A stretch of 64,000 nucleotides of DNA, from NCBI RefSeq assembly GCF_003355155.1, contig NZ_CP031320.1:6747861-6811860 (forward strand). The letters are read 5' to 3'. Source of the stretch: Streptomyces armeniacus. GTDB taxonomy: Bacteria > Actinomycetota > Actinomycetes > Streptomycetales > Streptomycetaceae. Below are positions 34,787 through 44,644 of the stretch, piece after piece. Under the pieces are notes generated by a model. It did not search any database and was not told the origin of the DNA. It saw nothing but the letters and a program-made list of their open reading frames with translations. A program made the translations under genes and the position numbers. Within the stretch, counting starts at the first letter, position 1, and every line of letters starts with the position of its first letter.

Positions 34787-35461
34787 ATGATGGACGGCAT
34801 GGCCGACGACCGCCCCCGCACCGCCCCCGGTACCGCCCCGCGCCCCGCCGACGGCACGCGCGCCCCGCGCCCGTACCGCGTGTGCTTCGTGTGCACCGGC
34901 AACATCTGCCGCTCCCCGATGGCCGAGGCCGTCTTCCGCGCCCGGCTCGTCGACGCCGGTCTCGACGCCCTCGTGACGGTGGACAGCGCAGGCACCGGCG
35001 GCTGGCACACCGGCGACGCCGCCGACCCGCGTACGGTCGCGGTGCTGACGGCGGCCGGGTACGCGCAGCGGCACCGGGCGCGGCAGTTCACGGCGGACTG
35101 GTTCGCGGACCGCGACCTGGTGATCGCCCTGGACCGGGGGCACCAGCGGGAGCTGCGGGCCATGGCGCCGTCGCCGGAGGAGGCGGCGAAGGTGCGGCTG
35201 CTGCGCTCGTACGGCCCGGAGGCGAGCGGCGGTTCGCAGGCGTACGGCCGTGGGGGCGCCGCGCTCGACGTGCCCGACCCGTACTACGGCGGCGCGCGCG
35301 GCTTCGACGACTGCCTGGAGCTGATCGAGGCCGCCATGCCCGGTCTGCTCGCGGAGGTGGGCGACGCGGTCGGCGAACCGGCGGGCGTAACCGGCACCGA
35401 CGGGCACGACGGGCACGACGGCCCCGACGGCCCCGACGGCCCCGACGGCAAGCTGGGCTGA
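34787..35461 (+). CDS. ptpA: Low-molecular-weight protein-tyrosine phosphatase
   Basis: About 224 residues. The P-loop FVCTGNICRSPMAEA (C-x5-R-S, near residue 39) and the general-acid loop VPDPYYGG (near 163) are intact. It dephosphorylates protein phosphotyrosine; the S. coelicolor homologue PtpA affects antibiotic production. Longer than the usual 150-165 residues because of an Ala-Pro-rich N-terminus and a C-terminal tail of DGHDG/PDG repeats made of 9-bp units. ATG 34787, 34790 and 34799 are all possible starts. It is followed 11 nt later by the kinase gene. Confidence 0.93.
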   Translation: MMDGMADDRPRTAPGTAPRPADGTRAPRPYRVCFVCTGNICRSPMAEAVFRARLVDAGLDALVTVDSAGTGGWHTGDAADPRTVAVLTAAGYAQRHRARQFTADWFADRDLVIALDRGHQRELRAMAPSPEEAAKVRLLRSYGPEASGGSQAYGRGGAALDVPDPYYGGARGFDDCLELIEAAMPGLLAEVGDAVGEPAGVTGTDGHDGHDGPDGPDGPDGKLG

Positions 35462-35472
35462 AGGGGCGGGCG

Positions 35473-36405
35473 ATGCGGGAGCGTGCGGACCGCAGGCAGG
35501 CCAGGGAAGTCGGGTCGCGGGCGGCCCGGGCCACCGGCAGCGGAATCCTGTCGTACGCCCTTCCCCTGGGCGGCGGCTCGATCTGCGACGCGTGGCAGAT
35601 CGAACTGGGCGAGGGCGTGCACCAGAACGGCGGCCCGCACTTCACCGTCTTCGCCAAGACCCTCCCCGGCGCGCCGCCGGACTTCTTCACCGCCGAGGCC
35701 GCCGGGCTGCGCATGCTCCGCGACACCGGCACCGTGCCCGTACCGGGCGTGTACGCCGCCGAGGACGGGCTGCTCGTCCTCCGCTGGATCGACCCCGGAC
35801 CGCCCACCCCCGAGCAGGCCGAACGCCTCGGCCGCGACCTCGCCGCCCTGCACGCGACGGCGGCCCCCTCGTACGGGACCCCGGGCCGCGCCGCGTACCT
35901 CGGTTCGCTGCCGCTGACCTCGCCCGACGACGGGCGTCCGGTGACGGCACCCGAGGACTGGCCCGCGTTCCACGCCGAGCACCGGCTGCTGCCGTTCCTC
36001 CGCCGCGCCGTCGACAACGGCGCCATCGAGCCCGCCGACCAGCGCTCCGTGGAACGGCTCTGCGCCGAGCTCGGCCGCGTCGCCGGTCCGCCGCAGCCGC
36101 CCGCCGTGATCCACGGCGACCTGTGGTCCGGCAACGTCCACTGGTCCGCCGAGGGCCGCGCCCACCTGATCGACCCGGCCGCGCAGGGCGGGCATCCGGA
36201 GACGGATCTGGCGCTGCTGGAGCTGTTCGGCTGCCCGCAGCTGACGCGGATTCTCGCGGCGTACGAGGAGGTGCGGCCGCTGGACGGGCGGGCCGCGCGG
36301 GTGCCGCTGCACCAGCTCCAGCACCTCCTGGTGCACGCGGCGCTGTTCGGCTCCGGTTACGGTGCACGGTGCGGAGCGGCGGCACGCGCGGCCCTCGCGG
36401 CGTGA
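35473..36405 (+). CDS. Fructosamine kinase family protein
   Basis: 310 residues, ATP-dependent sugar-amine kinase fold. The Brenner-type motif VIHGDLWSGNVHWSAEG holds the catalytic Asp (near residue 215), followed by LIDPAAQGGHPETDLALLEL, the metal-binding Asp. The N-terminus has ALPLGGGSICDAWQIEL. Family members phosphorylate ketosamines (protein deglycation) or small amines. Ribosome site AAGGGG lies before ATG 35473. It follows the phosphatase closely and is likely in the same operon. Confidence 0.92.
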   Translation: MRERADRRQAREVGSRAARATGSGILSYALPLGGGSICDAWQIELGEGVHQNGGPHFTVFAKTLPGAPPDFFTAEAAGLRMLRDTGTVPVPGVYAAEDGLLVLRWIDPGPPTPEQAERLGRDLAALHATAAPSYGTPGRAAYLGSLPLTSPDDGRPVTAPEDWPAFHAEHRLLPFLRRAVDNGAIEPADQRSVERLCAELGRVAGPPQPPAVIHGDLWSGNVHWSAEGRAHLIDPAAQGGHPETDLALLELFGCPQLTRILAAYEEVRPLDGRAARVPLHQLQHLLVHAALFGSGYGARCGAAARAALAA

Positions 36406-36490
36406 CCGGCGGCCGGCGTAACCGGTGAGACCGCACGCGGCGTGACCCGCACCGCGCCCTGCGCACCCACGTGACCTGGAGGGAACCCGT

Positions 36491-37660
36491 ATGAGCGCCA
36501 CCGCAGACGGCGACGGCACCCGCGTCGTACGGGCCGGACTGCCCGAGGAGGAGCCGTACGCGGCGCCGCTCCCCGGCCCCGTCTTCGCCGCGCACTACCA
36601 CCTGCCGGGCGATCCGGCGGACGCGCCGTACTCGTACGGCCGGGACGGCAACCCCACCTGGACGGCGCTGGAGCGGGCCATCGGCGAACTGGAGGCGCCG
36701 GACGGCGACTTCGCCGACACTGTGCACACCCTCGCGTTCGCCTCCGGCATGGGCGCGATCTCCGCCGTGCTGTTCAGCCGGCTCCGCCCCGGCGACGCCG
36801 TCGTCCTGCCCTCCGACGGCTACAACCTGCTGGTCCCCGTCCGCGAACGGCTCGAGGGCTTCGGTGTCGAGGTCCGTACGGCGCCGACCGCCGGCGACGC
36901 GCAGCTGGCGGCCCTCGACGGCGCCCGCCTGCTGTGGATCGAGTCGCCGTCCAACCCCGGCCTCGACGTGTGCGACATCCGACGCCTCGCCGACGCCGCG
37001 CACGAACACGGCGCCCTCGTCGCCGTCGACAACACCCTCGCCACCCCGCTCGGGCAGCGCCCGCTCGCCCTCGGCGCCGACTTCTCCGTCGCCAGCGGCA
37101 CCAAGGCGCTGACCGGGCACGGCGACGTGCTGCTCGGCTACGTCGCCTGCCGCGACCCCCGGCTCGCCGCCGACGTACGGCTGTGGCGCAAAACAGTCGG
37201 TGCGATCCCCGGCCCGATGGAGGCGTGGCTCGCGCACCGTTCCCTGGCGACGCTGGAGGTACGGACGCGGCGGCAGGCGGAGAGCGCGCTCGCGCTCGCG
37301 GAGGCGCTGAGCGTACGGCCTGAGGTGCGCGACGTACGGCACCCGGGGCGGCCGGGCGACCCGGCGTACGCGCAGGCGGCGCGGCAGATGCGGCGGTTCG
37401 GGTGCGTGGTGTCGTTCACGCTGCCGGACAAGGCGTTCTGCGAGCGCTTCCTGGCGGCCCTGCGGCTGGTCGACGACGCGACCAGCTTCGGCGGCGTGCG
37501 CAGCACGGCGGAGCGGCGGGGGCGCTGGGGTGGCGACGCGGTGCCGGAGGGGTTCGTACGGCTGTCGGTCGGGCTGGAGGACGCGGCGGACCTGGTCGCG
37601 GACGTCGAACGGGCGCTGGAGCGGGCGGCGGGGGCGACGGAGGGGGCTGGGCCGGCGTAA
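36491..37660 (+). CDS. Cystathionine gamma-lyase-like PLP enzyme
   Basis: 389 residues. PLP-dependent trans-sulfuration enzyme of the Cys/Met metabolism family. The PLP Lys lies in VASGTKALTGHGDVLLGYV (near residue 204). Other marks are YSYGRDGNPTWTALERAIGE, FASGMGAISAVL, LLWIESPSNPGLDV and VDNTLATPLGQ. The C-terminus has the substrate Arg region FVRLSVGLEDAADL. It may act as gamma-lyase, gamma-synthase or a related desulfhydrase; sequence alone does not decide. GGAGGG lies 8 nt before the ATG. Confidence 0.93.
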   Translation: MSATADGDGTRVVRAGLPEEEPYAAPLPGPVFAAHYHLPGDPADAPYSYGRDGNPTWTALERAIGELEAPDGDFADTVHTLAFASGMGAISAVLFSRLRPGDAVVLPSDGYNLLVPVRERLEGFGVEVRTAPTAGDAQLAALDGARLLWIESPSNPGLDVCDIRRLADAAHEHGALVAVDNTLATPLGQRPLALGADFSVASGTKALTGHGDVLLGYVACRDPRLAADVRLWRKTVGAIPGPMEAWLAHRSLATLEVRTRRQAESALALAEALSVRPEVRDVRHPGRPGDPAYAQAARQMRRFGCVVSFTLPDKAFCERFLAALRLVDDATSFGGVRSTAERRGRWGGDAVPEGFVRLSVGLEDAADLVADVERALERAAGATEGAGPA

Positions 37661-37784
37661 CGCGCCTGTCGAAACCTGTGGTTGTCGGATGTGTCCGGCA
37701 GAGTACGGTCTTCCCCGGACAAGAAGCGTGCACGATACGACCGTTCGGCGCCGGAATAAGCCAATGTGGCGGCACAATGCGCGC

Positions 37785-38987
37785 ATGACAGACACGCATC
37801 CGGGCTCCGAGACCCCCGTCACCGCACCCGAGGTCCCCGTCACCGCACCCGAGCCCACCGCCGCCGGAACCGGAACGGACGGCGGAAGCGGAGACGGAAC
37901 GGGCGACGGAACCGGAGACGGAACCGGCGACGGAACCACCCCCGTGCACCACGCCCGGCCGCGCCCGCGCCGCCGAAGACGCGTCCTCCTCTGGTCCCTC
38001 ATAGCCGTCCTGCTGCTCACCGGAACCGGCGCCGGCTATCTCTACTGGCGCGCGGACCGCGCCGCCGACGCCATCGACCGCATTCCAGACGCCCTGCCCG
38101 AACTGCCCGCGGACCAGCAGCCCAAGGCGACCGGCGGGCAGACGTTCCTGCTGGTCGGCGTGGACACCCGGGCCGATGTGCCGACGACGGGCGACGACGC
38201 GGAGGCCCCCGCGTGGCAGACCGGCGCGTCGCGCAGCGACACGATGATGCTGCTACACCTGGCGGCGGACCGGAAGGACGCGACCGTCGTCTCGCTCGCC
38301 CGCGACACCTGGGTCGACGTCCCCGGGCACGGCAAGGCGAAGCTCAACGCCGCCTACTCCTGGGGCGGTCCGGCGCTCGCCGTACGTACAGTGCAGGACC
38401 TCACCGGCGTACGCGTCGACCATCTCGCCGCCATCGACTGGAACGGCTTCCGCGCGCTCACCGACGCCGTCGGCGGCGTCGACATCACCGTCCCGCGCGA
38501 CGTGCCGGGCCGCGCCGACGCGCCCGCCTACCGCGCCGGCACCCACCGCATGAACGGCGCGGAGGCCCTCGCCTACGTACGGGAGCGCAAGGGCCTGCCG
38601 CGCGGCGACCTCGACCGCACCAAGCGGCAGCAGAACTTCCTGCGCGCCCTGATGACCCGGGTCCTGAGCGGCGACACGTTCTCCAGCCCGAGCCGTATGA
38701 GCGGACTGCTCGACGCCATCGGCGGCGTCGTGAGCGTGGACGACAAGCTCACCAACCGGGGACTGTACGACCTGGCCTGGAGCCTGCGCGGACTGCGCGG
38801 CTCCCATGTGAACTTCATGAACGCGCCGTTCGGCGGCTTCGACTCCGTCGACGGGCAGTCGGTGGTGCTGCTCGACAGGAAGCGGGCTGCCCCGCTCTGG
38901 CAGGCCATCCGCGACGACGACGTGGCGGGCTACCTCGAAGCGCACCCGCCGTCCGACGAGTTGGGCACCACCGACCCGGTGCGCTGA
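37785..38987 (+). CDS. LytR-CpsA-Psr (LCP) family cell-wall ligase
   Basis: 400 residues. Cytosolic N-terminus of repeats (TAPEVPVTAPEP and DGTGDG units), one membrane helix VLLWSLIAVLLLTGTGAGYL (about 68-87), then the extracellular LCP domain: LLVGVDTRADV, RSDTMMLLHLAADR, VVSLARDTWVDVPG with the phosphate-binding Arg and Asp, and LAYVRERKGLPRGDLDRTKR. It transfers lipid-linked polymers to peptidoglycan. No Shine-Dalgarno sequence is seen, but cacaat lies 6 nt before the ATG, so the message may be leaderless. Confidence 0.94.
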   Translation: MTDTHPGSETPVTAPEVPVTAPEPTAAGTGTDGGSGDGTGDGTGDGTGDGTTPVHHARPRPRRRRRVLLWSLIAVLLLTGTGAGYLYWRADRAADAIDRIPDALPELPADQQPKATGGQTFLLVGVDTRADVPTTGDDAEAPAWQTGASRSDTMMLLHLAADRKDATVVSLARDTWVDVPGHGKAKLNAAYSWGGPALAVRTVQDLTGVRVDHLAAIDWNGFRALTDAVGGVDITVPRDVPGRADAPAYRAGTHRMNGAEALAYVRERKGLPRGDLDRTKRQQNFLRALMTRVLSGDTFSSPSRMSGLLDAIGGVVSVDDKLTNRGLYDLAWSLRGLRGSHVNFMNAPFGGFDSVDGQSVVLLDRKRAAPLWQAIRDDDVAGYLEAHPPSDELGTTDPVR

Positions 38988-39107
38988 CGGCGGCGCGGGG
39001 GCGCGCGGCGTACGTACGAAGGCGGGGCGTACGACAGCGGGGCGTACGGCACAGCGGGGCGCGCGGGCGCGGCGTACGGAAGCGTGCCGTACGCGGCGGC
39101 CCCGCCG

Positions 39108-40097
39108 TCACTCCGGCTTGTGCTCCGGTCCGCCGTAGTCCGGGCTGGAGTAGTCGGGGCTGGAGAAGCGCGGGCGGGTCGTCGTGTCCGTCTCTCCCGG
39201 GCCCCTGCTGGCCGGACTGGAGTAGTCCGGATGGGAGTAGCCGAGCCGCGGGGTGCGGTGCTCGTCCGGCGCCGGGCGGCGGCTGTCCGGGAGATACGGG
39301 TCCGGGGGCCGGGGCGGAGCCGCCAGCGGGTCGGCGAGCGCCTCGCGCAGGAACGGTTCTACGCCCCGTTCGCGCAGTGCCGTACGCCACCCGTCCCGCG
39401 CCTTCGCGACCTCGCTCGCGAGGCCGGCGTGCGGATCGCCGTCCGCACCACTCCCCGGCGCGCCCACCGAACTCGACCCGTTGCGCAGGGCGGTGAGCAG
39501 CAGCCCGGCCATCCCGGCCAGGGCGGTGGCGGCGGCGAGCACGGCGAACGCCCAGCCCGCGTTCCGCATGGCACCTGCCACGGACGGTTCGGGCGTGAGC
39601 ATGTGCAGGGCGTACCCGACGAGCAGGAAGATGACGGCGGCGGCCCCGGCCAGCAGCGGTGCCAGCACGGAAACGACCGCGACGACGCCCGCCCCGGCCG
39701 TATCGGTGAGGCCCGCGGTCATCGCGCCCGCGAGGCCGAGTCCCGCCGCGCCGGCTTCCCGGCGGTCGCCGGCACCACCCTCCCGCCCGCCGCCCGCCGG
39801 ATCCGTACCGGAGGCCGAACCGGAAGCGGACGCGGAGCCGGAACCGGAGGCGGGCGAGGGCGCGTTGGCGTCCCGCCGCAGCTCCTCGCGCAGGGCCACG
39901 AAATGCTCGTACTCGGCGGCGGCGCACGCCGCGATGGGCACGGCGGCGGCCAGGGCCATCGTGCGCAGCTGTTCGGTGTTGAGCCGCTGTCCGGCGGTCG
40001 TCGCACCCGGACGGCGCTGTGCGGTGCGCAGCGCTTCATCGAGGACCCGCTCGAACTCGGGCCGGTCCTCGACCAGCAGTTGCGGAGCGCTGTTCAT
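39108..40097 (-). CDS. Uncharacterised two-helix membrane protein
   Basis: 329 residues. N-terminal cytosolic part (LLVEDRPEFERVLDEALRTA, then LRTMALAAAVPIAACAAAEY), a Ser-Gly-Ala linker, two helices (GVVAVVSVLAPLLAGAAAVI with the next residues, and AGWAFAVLAAATALAGMAGL), a conserved segment DGWRTALRERGVEPFLREAL, and a C-terminal tail of SPDYS/HPDYS repeats. I recognise it as a Streptomyces conserved transmembrane protein but know no function. Start 40097 is preferred because GGGGGA lies 5 nt upstream; ATG 40103 is in frame. Confidence 0.82.
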   Translation of the reverse strand: MNSAPQLLVEDRPEFERVLDEALRTAQRRPGATTAGQRLNTEQLRTMALAAAVPIAACAAAEYEHFVALREELRRDANAPSPASGSGSASASGSASGTDPAGGGREGGAGDRREAGAAGLGLAGAMTAGLTDTAGAGVVAVVSVLAPLLAGAAAVIFLLVGYALHMLTPEPSVAGAMRNAGWAFAVLAAATALAGMAGLLLTALRNGSSSVGAPGSGADGDPHAGLASEVAKARDGWRTALRERGVEPFLREALADPLAAPPRPPDPYLPDSRRPAPDEHRTPRLGYSHPDYSSPASRGPGETDTTTRPRFSSPDYSSPDYGGPEHKPE

Positions 40098-40268
40098 GTG
40101 CATCCCCCGATGCTCCGTAGGGCCGTAGGGCCGCGCTGTCGGTTGTCGACGCAGAAACGGAGGGGAGCTCGCTACGGCAGGACCGATGTTAGAGCGCCTT
40201 TGGTGCGGCGTGACAGGGTGTTTGCGGAAATTACTCCCGCACCGACAAGTCCAGGGGACGCCTCCGAG

Positions 40269-41516
40269 CTACATCTGCCCGCCGACTGGCCTTTCAGCCA
40301 GGGGGAGTTGGGTGACCAGTAGCTTTCCGGCCATGGTCACTCCGCCGTCCATCGCGACCGCGAGCCCGTCGGCGTACACGTGCGGCCCGGTGACGTTCGG
40401 CGCGCTGTCGTCGTCCTCGCTGCCCACCTCGCCCAGCAGATACGGGATCGGGCTGTGGCCGTGCACGATCCGCTCGCCGCCGAACGTGTCCAGGAGCCGG
40501 CGCGCGGCGGTCGCCCCGGAGCCCTCCTCGCGGAACGCGAACCGCTTGGTGAACTTGCGGAACAGGTCCCAGGTCTCCTCCGCGTCGTTCCGCTGGAGGG
40601 CCACGGTGATGGCGTCGTTGACCGACTCGATCGTGTCGCCGTAGTCGAGATAGCAGGTCGCGTCCGAGTGCAGCAGCAGATGCCCGTCGGCGACCGCCAT
40701 GGCGTCCAGCCGCGACATCCACTGGATGTGGTGGTCCTGCAGCCGCTCCATGTCGGTGCGCTGGCCGCCGTTGAGCAGCCACGCGGCCTGGAAGGAGGCC
40801 GTGCCCGCGCCGGAGTTGACCGGCGTCTCGCCGAACCGCTTCGCGCCGATGAGCAGCAGCTCGTGATTGCCCATCAGGGCCTTGCAGTAGCCGCCGGCCG
40901 CCGCGGCCTCGGCGGACAGGTTCATCACCAGCTCGATGACGCCGATGCCGTCCGGGCCCCGGTCGGTGAAGTCACCGAGGAACCACAGCCGCGCGTTGCC
41001 AGCCTGCCAGTGGTCGTCCGCGTCGATCAGCCCGGCGCCGAGCAGCGCGGCACGCAGCTCGTCCAGATAGCCGTGCACGTCACCGACGACGTACAGCGGG
41101 CCCTCGCCCTGCGCCCCCGGCGTGGGCGCCGGTTCGGGCGCCGGCGTGTCCACGAGCGTGCGCTCCCCCAGGGGCGCGCGGCTGCCGATCACCGGCAGAT
41201 CGCGCTCCGTCGGCGTGTACCCGTCCGGGTCCGGGGCCGGCTCGGCCACCCCGGGCGGACCGGGCGCGGTACCCGGGCCGGGCACGGGGCCGGTGCCGGG
41301 CACGCCGGTGCCCGGACGGGCAGGCGGCGGCGGAACGGGCGGGGTTACGGGCGCGGGCGGCCGCACGGCCGGGTGCGCCGCGGGCTGCACGGGGCCCGTC
41401 GGCTGTACGGGAGGTTGTGCGGGCGGCGGCGCGGGCGGGGTGTTGCGCGCCCGGAGCGGGTCGGCACTCGCCCCTTCGTGCCACACGTCGGGTCCCTGAC
41501 CGGCCCCCTGAGTCAT
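40269..41516 (-). CDS. Metallophosphoesterase
   Basis: 415 residues. Calcineurin-like phosphoesterase fold in the C-terminal 280 residues: LYVVGDVHGYLDEL, LWFLGDFTDRGPDG, ALMGNHELLL and the late GGERIVHGHSPIPYL, the complete set of metal-binding motifs. This resembles bis(5'-nucleosyl)-tetraphosphatase or PrpA-like phosphatases. The N-terminal 130 residues are a Pro/Gly-rich linker with PGTG and PPAP repeats. Start 41516 has GGAGGGG at a good distance; the frame extends upstream without a better site. The upstream spacer holds degenerate repeats. Confidence 0.92.
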   Translation of the reverse strand: MTQGAGQGPDVWHEGASADPLRARNTPPAPPPAQPPVQPTGPVQPAAHPAVRPPAPVTPPVPPPPARPGTGVPGTGPVPGPGTAPGPPGVAEPAPDPDGYTPTERDLPVIGSRAPLGERTLVDTPAPEPAPTPGAQGEGPLYVVGDVHGYLDELRAALLGAGLIDADDHWQAGNARLWFLGDFTDRGPDGIGVIELVMNLSAEAAAAGGYCKALMGNHELLLIGAKRFGETPVNSGAGTASFQAAWLLNGGQRTDMERLQDHHIQWMSRLDAMAVADGHLLLHSDATCYLDYGDTIESVNDAITVALQRNDAEETWDLFRKFTKRFAFREEGSGATAARRLLDTFGGERIVHGHSPIPYLLGEVGSEDDDSAPNVTGPHVYADGLAVAMDGGVTMAGKLLVTQLPLAERPVGGQM

Positions 41517-41866
41517 AGACCCCTCCACCACTTTGCGCTGCCGTGCACCTGCCGGACGCTGCCCTGGTCGGGAGGCGGACCCGGTGTCGTTCACCCATCA
41601 TAGGAATGCTGGTCGGGGCTTGTGACGCACCTGGGGGGTGGCAATTGACTCGAGTGCCGGATGGGCCGGCCAAACGTCCCGATTTCATCGGTTTCGAGAG
41701 CGCTCCGCGTGACGCGCCCGTGCCGGCCTGGAGCACGTTTGAGACACGCTGCCCGAGCCGCCGCCTGAGCCGCAGTGCCGAACCCCGGTGCCTGAACCCC
41801 AGCGCCGAACCCCGGTGCCCGAGCCACGGTTGAGCCCCGGTGCGCGAGCCATACCGCGTACCAAGC
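41517..41866. repeat. Intergenic spacer with a degenerate 27-nt repeat
   Basis: 350 nt between the metallophosphoesterase start and the lacI stop. From about 41750 to 41850 a unit close to ccgaaccccggtgcc recurs with a period of 27 nt (41778, 41805 and a weaker copy near 41830). It lies directly after the lacI stop. The rest (41517-41740) holds the phosphoesterase promoter region; no gene seen. Confidence 0.6.
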
Positions 41867-42994
41867 CTACTCGGGCGGCAGCGGACGCGGCGCACTGACC
41901 GTGGTCCGTACGGGCCGCCGCTGCGAACTCGTCCGCACGATCAGGTCCGTCGGCATCACCTGCTCGACGGGCCGGCCGCTGCCGGTCCCCTCGATGGCGT
42001 CGATCAGCAGCTGGATCACCGTGTTCCCGATCCGCCCCGGCTTCAGGGACAGCGTGGTGATCGGCGGTTCCGTGCTCGCGTACACCGTCGACTCGCTGCA
42101 GCAGACGAGCAGCAGATCGTCCGGCACCCGCATGCCGTACCGGCGGGCGGCGGCGAGCAGGTCGGTGCCGTTCGGGTCGAACAGCCCGTACACCGCGTCC
42201 GGCCGGTCCGGGCGCGCCAGCAGCCGGTCGGCGGCCACGGCGCCCGCACACGGGTCGTGTGCCGGATACGCCTCGACCACCGGGTCCTGCCCGACCCGCT
42301 CGCACCAGTCCAGATACGCGCTGGTGGACAACCGTGTGTACGTGTCCGTACTGGTCCCGGTCAGCAGCCCGATACGGCGGGCGCCGGACTCCGCGAGATG
42401 GTCGAGGAGTCCCCGCACGGCCGCCTCGTGGTCGTTGTCCACCCAGGCCGTCACCGGCAGCGAACCCGCCGGCCGCCCGTCCGAGACCACGGGGATGCCG
42501 GAGCGCACGAGCTCGGTCACGACCGGGTCGTGGTCGGACGGGTCGATGACGACGGTGCCGTCAAGGGCCACGTTCGACCAGATGTCGAAAGCGCTGTGCC
42601 GCGAGGTCGCGGGCAGGATGACCAGCGCGTACCCGCGCGCGAGCGCGGCCGAGGTGGCGGCGCGCGCCATCTCGGCGAAATAGGCGAACTCCGTGAAGGT
42701 GAACGGTTCTTCGCCGTACGTGGTGACCGTGAGCCCGATGAGTCCGGACTTGCCTGTGCGCAGCGTGCGCGCGGCGGCGGACGGCCGGTATCCCAGCCGC
42801 TCGGCCACCGCGCGGACATGACTGCGCGTGGCGTCGGGCAGCCGCCCTTTGCCGTTGAGCGCGTCGGAGACAGTCGTGATGGAGACACCGGCGGCGGCGG
42901 CAACGTCACGGATGCCCGCTCGCCCGTTCAGCCGACTCCCCGCCGGGGGGTTGGCGGCTGTCCGGCTCACCTGATGCTTCTCTGCTGCTGTCAT
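41867..42994 (-). CDS. LacI family transcriptional regulator
   Basis: 375 residues. The helix-turn-helix GIRDVAAAAGVSITTVSDAL and hinge LGYRPSAAARTLRTGKSGLI are classical (about 27-82). The periplasmic-binding-like ligand domain follows (LIGLTVTTYGEEPFTFTEFA, LDGTVVIDPSDHDPVV, RRIGLLTGTSTDTYTR, and the C-terminal TTLSLKPGRIGNTVIQLLID). It lies upstream of hisC and cydABCD on the other strand, in the order known from S. coelicolor. Start ATG 42994 has no ribosome site, but TACGAT at 43009-43004 is 9 nt upstream, so it may be leaderless. Confidence 0.94.
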   Translation of the reverse strand: MTAAEKHQVSRTAANPPAGSRLNGRAGIRDVAAAAGVSITTVSDALNGKGRLPDATRSHVRAVAERLGYRPSAAARTLRTGKSGLIGLTVTTYGEEPFTFTEFAYFAEMARAATSAALARGYALVILPATSRHSAFDIWSNVALDGTVVIDPSDHDPVVTELVRSGIPVVSDGRPAGSLPVTAWVDNDHEAAVRGLLDHLAESGARRIGLLTGTSTDTYTRLSTSAYLDWCERVGQDPVVEAYPAHDPCAGAVAADRLLARPDRPDAVYGLFDPNGTDLLAAARRYGMRVPDDLLLVCCSESTVYASTEPPITTLSLKPGRIGNTVIQLLIDAIEGTGSGRPVEQVMPTDLIVRTSSQRRPVRTTVSAPRPLPPE

Positions 42995-43316
42995 GGCGAC
43001 CCGATCGTAGGCCCGCAGGAGTGTGTTCGCGGGGACGTACAAGCAAAGGTGGGCAGGCACGATTCTGCATGACACACATGCCCTAACGGCCTTGGATTTT
43101 CCGGTAGTTGTCCTGTTCGCTGAGCGGATCATCCCAGATGGGGCCAGTTGCACCCGCAGAATCAGCCAGGTTTCGAACGGGTCACAACTCACCTTGACGA
43201 GCGATGCGCGCCACGGCGCACGCCACCGGCGCACAGTTGTGGGCGAACGCACCCCCTCCACGCCCGTGAATCCTCTTAAGGTGTGCAGTATTCGACCGAT
43301 CCGAGGAGGCAGCCAC
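42995..43316. promoter_or_regulatory. Divergent lacI-hisC intergenic region
   Basis: 322 nt with no gene. Less GC-rich than the flanks at 43050-43130 (tgcatgacacacatg, ggattttccgg) and again at 43265-43300 (cctcttaaggtgtgcagtattc), the likely hisC promoter. GAGGAGG at 43303-43309 is the hisC ribosome site. I could not pick out a symmetric LacI operator with confidence. Confidence 0.45.
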
Positions 43317-44396
43317 ATGTCCGAGAACATTCCGAAGCTCCGCGCCGCGCTGGACGGCATGCCCTCCTACAAGCCCGGCAAGCGGAACACCGGTGACGGC
43401 CCCACCGCGTACAAGCTGTCCTCCAACGAGAACCCCTTCCCGCCGCTGCCCGGCGTCCTCGAGTCCGTGACCGGCGCCGCCGGCTCCTTCAACCGCTACC
43501 CCGACATGGCTTGCGCCGCCCTGCTCAACGAGCTGGCCGACCGTTTCGAGGTGCCCGTCGAACACGTGGCCACCGGCACTGGATCGGTCGGTGTGGCACA
43601 GCAGTTGCTGCAGGCCACGGCGGGCCCGGGAGACGAGGTGGTGTACGCGTGGCGGTCCTTCGAGGCGTACCCGATCATCACCCAGATCTCCGGCGCCACC
43701 TCCGTACGGGTGCCGCTGACCGAGGGCGAGGAGCACGACCTGGACGCCATGGCGGACGCGGTCACCGACCGCACCCGCCTCGTCTTCGTCTGCAACCCCA
43801 ACAACCCCACCGGCGTCGCCATCCCCGGCGCCGACCTGGAACGCTTCCTCGACCGCGTCCCCCGCGACGTCCTCGTCGTCCTCGACGAGGCGTACCGCGA
43901 GTTCGTGCGGGACGACCGCGTCGTCGACGGCCTCCGGCTCTACCGCGACCGCCCCAACGTGTGCGTGCTGCGCACCTTCTCCAAGGCGTACGGGCTCGCC
44001 GGGCTGCGCGTCGGCTTCGCCGTCGCGCACGAGCCGGTCGCGGCGGCCCTGCGCAAGACGGCCGTGCCGTTCGGCGTCAGCCAGCTCGCCCAGGACGCGG
44101 CCGTCGCCTCGCTGCGCAGCGAGGACGCCCTGCTGCAACGCGTCGACGCGCTCGTCGCCGAGCGCACCCGCGTCTTCCGCCGGCTCCGCGACCAGGGCTG
44201 GACGGTGCCGGAAACCCAGGCCAACTTCGTCTGGCTGCGCCTCGGCGACCGCACGACGGACTTCGCGGCGGCCTGCGAACAGGCCGGCGTGATCATCCGC
44301 CCCTTCGCGGGCGAGGGTGTCCGCGTCACGGTCGGTGAGCCGGAGGCCAACGACATCTTCCTGCAGACGGCTGAAACCTTCCGTAAATCGCTGTAG
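43317..44396 (+). CDS. hisC: Histidinol-phosphate / aromatic aminotransferase
   Basis: 359 residues, PLP-dependent aminotransferase class I/II. Marks: [42 protein letters not shown], and the PLP Lys in [17 protein letters not shown] (near residue 224). Related genes are labelled hisC2 or pat. Because it is not in a his operon here, it may transaminate phenylpyruvate as well as imidazole acetol phosphate. Strong ribosome site GAGGAGG. It precedes cydA by 296 nt. Confidence 0.94.
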   Translation: MSENIPKLRAALDGMPSYKPGKRNTGDGPTAYKLSSNENPFPPLPGVLESVTGAAGSFNRYPDMACAALLNELADRFEVPVEHVATGTGSVGVAQQLLQATAGPGDEVVYAWRSFEAYPIITQISGATSVRVPLTEGEEHDLDAMADAVTDRTRLVFVCNPNNPTGVAIPGADLERFLDRVPRDVLVVLDEAYREFVRDDRVVDGLRLYRDRPNVCVLRTFSKAYGLAGLRVGFAVAHEPVAAALRKTAVPFGVSQLAQDAAVASLRSEDALLQRVDALVAERTRVFRRLRDQGWTVPETQANFVWLRLGDRTTDFAAACEQAGVIIRPFAGEGVRVTVGEPEANDIFLQTAETFRKSL

Positions 44397-44644
44397 CGCT
44401 GGGCGCTCTGCCTGAGCCGTACGCACCACTGCGGGCGCCCGCGCATTCCGCCGAACCCTCGCCGTCGCGGCGCACCGCCGCGGCGGCGGGAGGAACGGCG
44501 CGGCAGCCCAGGTCAGAGGGCAGCGTCACGGCCGTGGCACCGGCGGCGGCGGGGAGGGGCGGGCAGCCCGGGGGCAGAGCCCCCCGGGGGAAAGGGGACC
44601 CCCGTGTATCGGGCGAAACCCCCTCCTGCATAATGGCTTGTGAA

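Noticed and set aside
35687..38020. A 777-codon minus-strand frame across the fructosamine kinase, lyase and LCP genes
   Set aside because: Antisense shadow with biased, repetitive composition; the plus-strand proteins are complete and recognisable.
41750..41850. CRISPR array
   Set aside because: Repeats are degenerate, only two to three copies, with no unique spacers of constant length and no cas genes nearby.
44566..44595. Terminator after hisC (gcccgggggc...gccccccggg)
   Set aside because: The arms pair only with a bulge and lie 170 nt after the stop, close to the cydA promoter; too weak to list as a feature.
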